A stretch of DNA of 10,354 nucleotides from Ettlia oleoabundans (Eukaryota > Chlorophyta > Chlorophyceae > Chlamydomonadales). Numbering within the stretch: position 1 is the stretch's first letter; the number at the start of each line of letters is the position of its first letter. The stretch is from assembly GCA_019693395.1 (NCBI GenBank), contig JAAMXP010000839.1, forward strand, positions 1 to 10,354, written 5' to 3'. The translations under genes and the position numbers were made by a program. Positions 1 through 5,691 of this stretch are shown here, piece after piece. A model generated the notes under the pieces. That model was not told the origin of the DNA, did not search any database, and saw only the letters and a list, made by a program, of their open reading frames with translations.

Positions 1-14
1 TGTATAAGAGACAG
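1..14 (+). other. Tn5/Nextera transposase adapter remnant (assembly artefact)
   Basis: The first 14 bases, TGTATAAGAGACAG, equal the last 14 bases of the 19-base Tn5 mosaic end used in Nextera tagmentation libraries. The match stops exactly at the window edge and unrelated sequence begins at base 15. This is what an untrimmed adapter at a contig end looks like. A genomic Tn5-type element is very unlikely because no transposase or further inside-end sequence follows. These bases should be masked. Confidence 0.93.
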
Positions 15-314
15 GGATACAGCGGCAGCCCCAGCCAATCACTGGGATAGTAACAAATGAACTGTGAGGGATTGAGGAGGGAAGGCAGCCACGCATAAGA
101 AAGTGAGCCATTATGTCCCAGGCATCTAACGAGCTCCCCATGGTGCGATACAGTGCACTTGACAACATAACATACATGGCGAGTCACAAGATGACTGCCC
201 AACCCAGCTTTGCAGCCACGATTTGCCCCAAGCCGCCACTCTAGGCTGAGCCAGTTGGAAGGAGAGCCTGCCTCTTTACAGCCTGAAGCCCCTGCCACCC
301 ACCCAGCCACCCAC
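15..314 (-). other. Partial fourth intron of the PRP16 gene
   Basis: On the minus strand this stretch begins right after the donor that closes PRP16 exon 4 (exon...GCAGAG|GTGGGT, GT at 314-313) and runs off the left edge. None of its three minus-strand frames resembles the acidic segment or helicase core that should follow in PRP16. One acceptor-like CAG lies near base 50 on the minus strand, but its downstream frames match nothing expected. I infer that the intron is at least 300 bases long and that its acceptor lies outside the window. A G-rich element sits just inside the donor. Apart from that I see nothing else here. Confidence 0.7.
289..312 (-). other. Predicted G-quadruplex at the PRP16 intron 4 donor
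   Basis: The minus strand, which is the sense strand of the pre-mRNA, has four G-tracts: GGG at 312-310, GGG at 304-302, GGG at 300-298 and GGGG at 292-289. The loops are 5, 1 and 5 bases. This meets the usual G3+N1-7 quadruplex rule. The first tract lies inside the 5' splice site itself (GTGGGT). Folding could influence U1 binding, but this is inference from sequence only. Confidence 0.55.
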
Positions 315-1740
315 CTCTGCATTCCGATCAGGCTGCAAATCAGGGGAGCGCTCCACATCGCGCTTGTCTCCCCGCTTTTTCTGATCCCGGCTCCAACTGC
401 TGCTCTGCCAGGCAGGCGTGAGCGCTGGGCTCCTTTCCACATCAAACCGTACACCGCTGCGTGGCTTGTAGCCGCCCCCCACTGCGCCGCCCCCGGCACG
501 TGCCACCTCTGGCGCCGCCGCTGCCACGTCCCAGCTGCTGCGGGGGCCCGCGAGGGGTGTGTCCCGCACCGACGGCGGGCGGCGGCTGGATGGCGGCAGG
601 CTGCTGCCGCCATTGCTGCGTGCAGGGGTGGTTTCCCACTCGTCTTGTGTGGATCGGCGGGAGGGTGTGGCATCCCAGGACGACCGCTGCGGTGCACGCC
701 CGCTGCGGTCGTCGCGCCAATCGTCACGCCTGTCACGACGGTCCCTGCACAACACAGCAGATAGAGGCATTTGTCCACACCTGTTGTTGGAAAAGTAATA
801 CTCCACATCACTGACATGGGCAGCCCGCTGATGTTGGGCCTTGGCTGCCACTTGTTCAAAATTTCCCCTGCACTTGGGAGCACCTGCCGCTGCAAAGTGC
901 AAGACAAGGCGCACGCCTAATTTTGTATTGCAAAGTGCTGCGCAGCAGTAGGACGCACCTGTCCCGCTCATGGTCTCTGCCCCGGTTGGAGCCGCTGTAC
1001 CGCTCATCGCGACGGTCCCTATTGTACCGCTCGTCCCGCCTGTCACGGTGGCCGCCAGACGTGGAGGCGTAGAGCCCTTCTCGCTCCCGCTCCCGCTGTC
1101 GCCGCTCCCGCTCAGCAACCGACTCCCGAGCCCTGTCGCTTACCCCGCCGGGATGCGAGGGTGTCTCTATCCTCTGGCCGCGATAATGCCGCTGCTCGCG
1201 CTGTGCGCCCCCTCCTATTCCACTGCTGCCATCGCCGCCGCCGCCACGTGAACTCGGCTCAGCAGGCTCTTCTGCCAAGTCCTCATCCTCAGCTAGTGAC
1301 AGCAGCGGCCGCTTGCCTGCAACAACAGATGCATTCTGAGTGTTAAGTGGACCCAGCTTAGAACCAGAAGCACAATGCTGCGGACAGCACAAACTGCCGC
1401 GGAGCCAAGTAAGTCCCGTTTGCTCACCTAGGAGGGAACCCTGCTTGGCCTGCTCCGCACGCTTCTGCGCAGCTAGCCTGTCGAGGCCTGCAGGGGGAAA
1501 TTCGAAGCCTAGGGCCAGAGTTGGCGCTGCCAGTGGCGGCAGCGGAACCACATGGTAGGTGTTACTGCTCATCCTCTGGCCCACCGCGTCTGTGCAGCGT
1601 CCGACATATATCGTGCACGCACCTAGAAGCGACTGCCGGGGCGCCGGGGCCTTGAAGACGTGCTTTTCGGTGCTAGTGTTGAGGCCCGCCTGCAGACCAT
1701 CTTGCTGGTCCTCAGCGGAAGCCCCAGCCGTATCTGTCAT
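315..1740 (-). CDS. PRP16: Pre-mRNA-splicing DEAH-box helicase PRP16/DHX38, N-terminal part (3' end outside window)
   Basis: PRP16 is the DEAH-box ATPase that remodels the spliceosome after the first transesterification. Four exons fit: 1740-1623, 1487-1428, 1316-959 and 744-315 (minus), with joins in phases 1, 1 and 2, giving 322 residues. The spliced product has the family's N-terminal signature: FKAPAPRQSLLG joined to LDRLAAQKRAEQAK, then HYRGQRIETPSHPGGVSD and a basic RE/RER helix ending GLYAS. These follow human DHX38 almost motif for motif. After that comes an RD/RS-like low-complexity region with a two-copy nine-residue repeat (RDRRDERY) and SSWD...TPSRR segments. The helicase domains are not in the window. 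The start at 1740-1738 has A at -3 and is the usual distance from FKAP. Introns 1 (135 bases) and 2 (111 bases) are multiples of three without stops. It diverges from the gene starting at 2359. The family call is strong; exon 4's end is supported only by the donor. Confidence 0.9.
998..1051 (-). repeat. 27-base tandem duplication in PRP16 exon 3
   Basis: Two imperfect 27-base units (998-1024 and 1025-1051) encode consecutive nine-residue copies of RDRRDERY plus one variable residue (N or S). It lies in the disordered, charged RD-rich region, where length variation is common. Exon 4 opens with a related RD-rich stretch (RDRRDRRDDWRDDR), so the repeat family continues across the intron. The units differ at several silent positions, suggesting the duplication is not very recent. 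Confidence 0.75.
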
Positions 1741-2358
1741 ATTTCAGAGCGCTGCATATGTAGTCAGGTCCAGCAGGGAGTGTGAAGGGAACGATGCCCG
1801 GCGAACCGAGAAACGGCAGACGTTGCTAGCGCTGCAGTAAAGCAGATTGATATGCTCAAGCGGATTAAGGACGTCAGTTCCGGGAAAGGCGAGACAGGAA
1901 GTGTCGGCAGGCAGGACGGAGGTACATTGGAACTCCTGGAGTGATTTGATGCGTAAACCTCGACGCGAGGAAGGATCCAGTGATCCCACAGTCGTATATG
2001 TACGAGGAAGGCATTATTCGTTGCCCGAGGAGCGTCGTGCAGGCGTCTCGACCGTGACTTGCGCAGGAAGCCCTGCTCGTCATTGCGTCACGCTAAGGTA
2101 AACATGACGCGCTGCTTCTGTGCCCCGGTTTGTCTGTCAACCCTCCGTTTCCCATCAGCAAAGCAGGTTTTCGTGGCTGAGCCCCAGCTGTAGTCTGCCA
2201 ACACAAAATGCGTGACAACATCGCCAAAGGCGCATCGGCGCTTACACCACATCCAAATCTGCTGACCTGCTGACCCCTGCCGTCGCCGCCCGGTTGCCGC
2301 TGGCAGGGAGGTGCAGGCGGGCTGGCGCGCATTTACACCTGGCATTGACATTAGCAGG
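1741..2358. promoter_or_regulatory. Divergent promoter region between PRP16 and the unknown membrane protein gene
   Basis: About 618 bases separate the two divergent start codons, so this should hold both promoters and 5' UTRs. It contains several bZIP-type ACGT/TGACG cores: GACGTCA at 1870-1876, GCGTCA at 2085-2090 and TGACGC at 2105-2110. The last two form an inverted pair 14 bases apart. No clear TATA box was seen. An open frame with protein-like composition runs through roughly 1786-1941 but has no supported splice to the downstream gene. A possible donor at AAG|GTAAAC (2097-2098) and an acceptor at GGCAG (ending 2306) would join in phase with the frame containing ATG 2359. A 5' coding exon therefore cannot be excluded. 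Confidence 0.45.
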
Positions 2359-3036
2359 ATGAGCAAGGACCTTGACAAGCTTATTGCCGACAGCGAGGCA
2401 GCCATCAAGCGGCTGGACTTAATTCAGCAGCAGCCAAAAAGCACCCCTATTTGGCAGCGTATGACAAAGCACTTCCACAAAAACTCACCCTACCTGATTA
2501 ACGTGATTATGTCAGGCTGCGTGTTGGTTGTGGCTCTTGGCCGTCTATCGCAGAAGCGAGATCATCAGGTGGGCAAAGCGTGGCGGCAACGGCCATGGGG
2601 TGGTAGCTGGCGCCAGCTGCATTGCTTGGTTGCTGGTTGCTGATCTGCTTGCTTGACAAGTCCAGGAGGCCTGCAGAGCTTTTGTTCCTTCCCTATGACG
2701 ACACTACTGCATGCTGCTGTTACACGGCCATCTGGTGTGCAGGCTGAGAAGGAGGAGTGGGAGCAGCAGCAGCGCAAGCTGCAGTCGCAGAAGGAGGAGG
2801 CGGAGGAGCGAGCGGCGGCGCTATTCAGCAGCACTGAGGCACTTGTGCAAGGGCTTGAGGAAGCGGCTTCAGGCAAAGTCAAGCGCGATCTGCCCCAATT
2901 CGTGCTGCAGCAGCTGCAGGACTGGCGGCAGCAGACGGCTGGCATGCCTGCGGCAGCAGCAGCGTTAGCAGACGCCGGGCCTCCAGGCATGGATGACAGC
3001 AGCAACAGCAGTGGCAGCGGGCGGATCATGATTTGA
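2359..3036 (+). CDS. Unrecognised small protein with one membrane segment and a coiled coil
   Basis: I do not recognise this family. Two exons, 2359-2568 and 2743-3036, join in phase 0 (CAG|GTGGGC...TGTGCAG|GCTGAG) and give 167 residues ending in TGA. Residues 1-44 are polar and helical (start MSKDLDKLIADSEAAIKRLD). Residues 45-62 are a hydrophobic stretch (YLINVIMSGCVLVVAL) flanked by KN on one side and SQKRD on the other, probably one membrane helix. Residues 71-112 are rich in E, Q, K and A with a heptad-like pattern, a likely coiled coil. The C-terminal tail is rich in Ala, Ser, Asn and Gly and probably disordered. ATG 2359 is the first in-frame ATG after the stop at 2263 and has A at -3. 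An organelle membrane location or a scaffold role is possible but unproven. An extra upstream coding exon is also possible. The 174-base intron contains an in-frame stop, so retention would truncate the protein just after the membrane segment. Confidence 0.75.
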
Positions 3037-3635
3037 ATGGAGATGGCTTTGGTGTCAGGGAGGGACGCTACTTAGGTTACACTATTGCCGTAAGAAAGTT
3101 CACTACTGCAACAGGACACCCCACGGGTGCATAATTAGGCTTGTTAAAGGCAAATCAAAGGAAGGTGGGGCATGGTACATGCATAGGCAAGGTAGGCAAC
3201 ATACTTGGCAGAATATTGCGAAGCTATGGATCAACGACACTAAAAATGGGAGAAATACGAATGCATAACGCTATATGGAGAGTGCATATTGGGAATTGAG
3301 GAGTTTCAGGCGTGCAGGCAAGTGGTGCAGGTAATCATGGCAACTAGGCAGAGAAAGGATTCAGGTACATAAGGATTGGTTTCCAGGCATCGGGCCCAGG
3401 TATCACTGTGGACCAAAGTCCAAGACGAAACGGCAACAGGGTTCAACTTGCAAATGTGCGTTGACAACATTTCACGAACCAGCCATTGTCGTGCAGAGTT
3501 GCATAAGAGTGGCAGCTGGCGTTGCCACGGACTACAGTTGCAGCAGGCAGGCTGCCCTGCCGGTTTACAAGAGGAGCCTGAGGTGTAGAGCTGGGCTGCG
3601 CCAGGCCGCTGGTTTCTTACGAGGATGCCACCACC
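3037..3635. other. Convergent intergenic region holding both 3' UTRs
   Basis: This lies between the stop of the plus-strand unknown gene and the stop of the minus-strand LDAP-like gene. Composition is more A/T-rich than the coding parts. I see no open frame with protein-like character, RNA gene or repeat. No TGTAA poly(A) signal occurs on the plus strand here. The minus strand has TGTAA at 3569-3565 and 3081-3077. Transcript ends of the two genes may therefore be close or overlap. Confidence 0.55.
3565..3569 (-). terminator. Probable TGTAA poly(A) signal of the LDAP-like gene
   Basis: TGTAA, the usual chlorophyte polyadenylation signal, lies on the minus strand 67 bases after the TGA stop at 3638-3636. 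Distance and strand fit, but a five-base motif occurs often by chance. A second copy further downstream (3081-3077) is an alternative. Confidence 0.4.
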
Positions 3636-5250
3636 TCAAGCCGCCACTGGCGACAGATGGCCAGCCACCGCTGACACATATGGGGCTGCCAGCTGGGCGG
3701 CGTTCTGCGCAGCGGGCAGCTCCAGCAGGGGGGTGAGCCGCGTGGCGGCGGCCTGGTAGGCGGCGGTGGCTTGCAGGCTGGCCAGCAGCTCGCTGCCCTT
3801 GGCCACAGCCGCGCCATAGCGGGGGTCGGCCTGCGGCACATGACAGCAGTAAGGGCTGCATGACTCAAATATTGGCTGAGTCAAACGTGCAACACCAATT
3901 GATCCATCTGACGTATACATCCCAGCTACAACGGCAAGCTGAAGCAGCATGAGCGAAACCAATCCCTGCTCGCCCTGCGATGCTTGCAGCATGCTGCACA
4001 GCAAATCAGCACAACTGAAGCACCGTGACCCTGCCAGCAGGTTACTGAGGCATCAATGCAGTGCATGATAAAGCAACGTGCGCCAACTCACCACCACAGC
4101 ATCGTGCGCGGACTTGTACTTGCTGTAGGCCGCATCAACCTGAACCCTGCTGCTGGCCAGCAGCCGCTCTACGGCCGGCATGGTGCTCAGCTTGCCCCAG
4201 GCCGCACTACAGGTGGCAAAGGGAGGAGCCGGGCAAGCGTAAAGCAGCGTGACACAGCAACTGGGGAAGAGCGAGTGCGGCAGCTGCTAACCGCTGGCAC
4301 ATCGCTCTGCCACAATCACCTTGCAGATATGCTATGCTGCAGAGCAAGGTCGTTGCCCAAAGGCCGTATTGCTACGATGGATTTATTCTGAATGACTAAT
4401 GTTATTTCATTACTGCAGCAACCACTCACACGCGCGCACCTGATCTCGTGAAGCAGCGCCTCGGGCACTTTCTTGGCCTCCTCCACCTTCACAGCCAGCG
4501 CCTCGGCGGCAGCCTGCCCGGGAGCCAAGCAGGCAGGCAGTATAAGGACATTGCAACAAACACTCAGCAAAGTTTCAGGTTTGCTACCTTGCTACAGAAG
4601 CAGAAGCGTTCACGCAACTTGCACTGAAGACCGATTTTCAGCGTGCCGTTCCTGGTTCCGTAGGTGCTACATGTTCTTCAGCCAACACACCTTGGCGGTC
4701 CCCTGAAGGCCCTGCTCCCGCACATACAGGACAGACTCCTCCACCCGCTTCAGGTAGACCTTGCGGGCCTCGGTGAACTGCTCCAGGCTGGCGGCACGAG
4801 CTGCACGCTGCGCCTCCACCACGCCAGCGAGATGCGCGGCGTTTGCTCTGTAGGAGGTCCAGGCAGCCATAATGGCGCCGTCCACCTTCAGGAACAAGCA
4901 CGGACGGAGATATGGAGGAAGGCGTATACAGTTGCAGCACTGCCACGAGAGCACAGGCTGCCAAATGAGCTACAGGAGCAGGAGTAGTCGTGAGTGGCGG
5001 CAGGAGACCGAGCGGCCACGCTAGGACGCACCTTGGCATCCACAGCCTTGAGGGCGATAGCCGCCTTGTCGCTCAGCAGAGCCACGTATGGGCTGGCCAG
5101 GGAGGCCGCCCTGACTTCAGCCTGCTCCACAGTGGGCTGCAGCCGCGTCGGCACGTACGCCTTGCTGACGCCATACAGCAGACCCGCCTTGGTGGCCGCC
5201 ACCGACGCCGCGTTGGCGACGGGCGTCAAGCGCTTGAGATCTCCCTCCAT
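3636..5250 (-). CDS. REF/SRPP/LDAP-family lipid-droplet-associated protein
   Basis: Members of the rubber elongation factor/small rubber particle protein/lipid droplet-associated protein family (Pfam REF) coat lipid droplets or rubber particles and stabilise their surface. Five exons on the minus strand, 5250-5032, 4885-4691, 4513-4440, 4206-4092 and 3830-3636, join in phases 0, 0, 2 and 0 and give 265 residues, close to family size. Residues 27-75 (GVSKAYVPTRLQPTVEQAE to ASPYVALLSD and KAVDAKVD) follow the plant LKPGV...VIAPVYDRF...KYADRKV region. Residues 163-169 (SAAWGKL) match the plant SAWRKLN motif and precede an AAYSKYKSAHDAVV segment that resembles the plant CTEKYNEVV. Residues 74-162 add amphipathic Ala/Glu/Arg/Val helices, longer than in plant LDAPs. 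No signal peptide or membrane helix is seen, as expected for a peripheral droplet protein. The start GCCATGG is a strong initiation context. It shares a 441-base divergent promoter with the ABC gene. The function on droplets is inferred from the family. Confidence 0.82.
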
Positions 5251-5691
5251 GGCTGGGATGGGTCGTTGCGAGCGAGGAAGAGTGTATGAGTGCTGAGTCG
5301 GGGTGGAGGCGTCGCTGCAAGAGGTGGACGGCGAGGGTCAAGCTGCTGCCTGGAGCAAGGATGCCGATAGCCTAAGGTTTTCTTTACAAAGACGTTCGCA
5401 CGCCGCTGCTACTGTAAAAGTGCATGTTTGGCTTCCCGCCAAAAACCAAATGCACCGCAGCAGGGCCCAGCAGGGGCGCAATAACTGCTGACATCTCTGC
5501 TTGGATTTTGCATTCATGTGGACAATTGCGCCCGGTAGATCCTTGTATCAAACAACACCCGCGTCGATCACGTTGAGTTGACGAGTCCCAAGTTCTCCCG
5601 GCAGCACCAGCCATACCAGCTCGGAATAAGCTTTCTGTGCGACTGACCAAGCCCCGATTGACATTTAGCAAAGTCTGTGTGGTGCAGCCTC
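5251..5691. promoter_or_regulatory. Divergent promoter between the LDAP-like and ABC ATPase genes
   Basis: These 441 bases separate the divergent start codons and must contain both 5' UTRs and promoters. The clearest motif is an E2F/DP-type site near the middle. No TATA box stands out. A good-looking acceptor (TGTGTGGTGCAG) ends four bases before ATG 5692, so the ABC gene may have an untranslated or coding exon upstream. No protein-like open frame or repeat was seen. Confidence 0.5.
5433..5445 (-). promoter_or_regulatory. E2F/DP-type binding site
   Basis: Read on the minus strand the sequence is TTTTTGGCGGGAA, which contains a perfect TTTSGCGS core (TTTGGCGG) flanked by GAA. E2F/DP/RB factors are conserved in green algae and drive S-phase genes. 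The site is 183 bases upstream of the LDAP-like start and 247 upstream of the ABC start, a plausible promoter position for either. Occupancy is inferred only. Confidence 0.4.

Noticed and set aside
1..14. Genuine genomic Tn5-like transposon end
   Set aside because: The match ends exactly at the window edge, and no transposase or element sequence follows. Library adapter is the simpler explanation.
210..814. Long plus-strand open frames over 210-814
   Set aside because: They are antisense to PRP16 exon 4, whose minus-strand frame is validated by splice phases and family motifs. GC-rich antisense frames are commonly open by chance.
3037..3635. Hidden non-coding RNA or mobile element in the convergent intergenic region
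   Set aside because: No tRNA-like fold, long terminal repeat, inverted repeat pair or transposase frame could be made out by eye.
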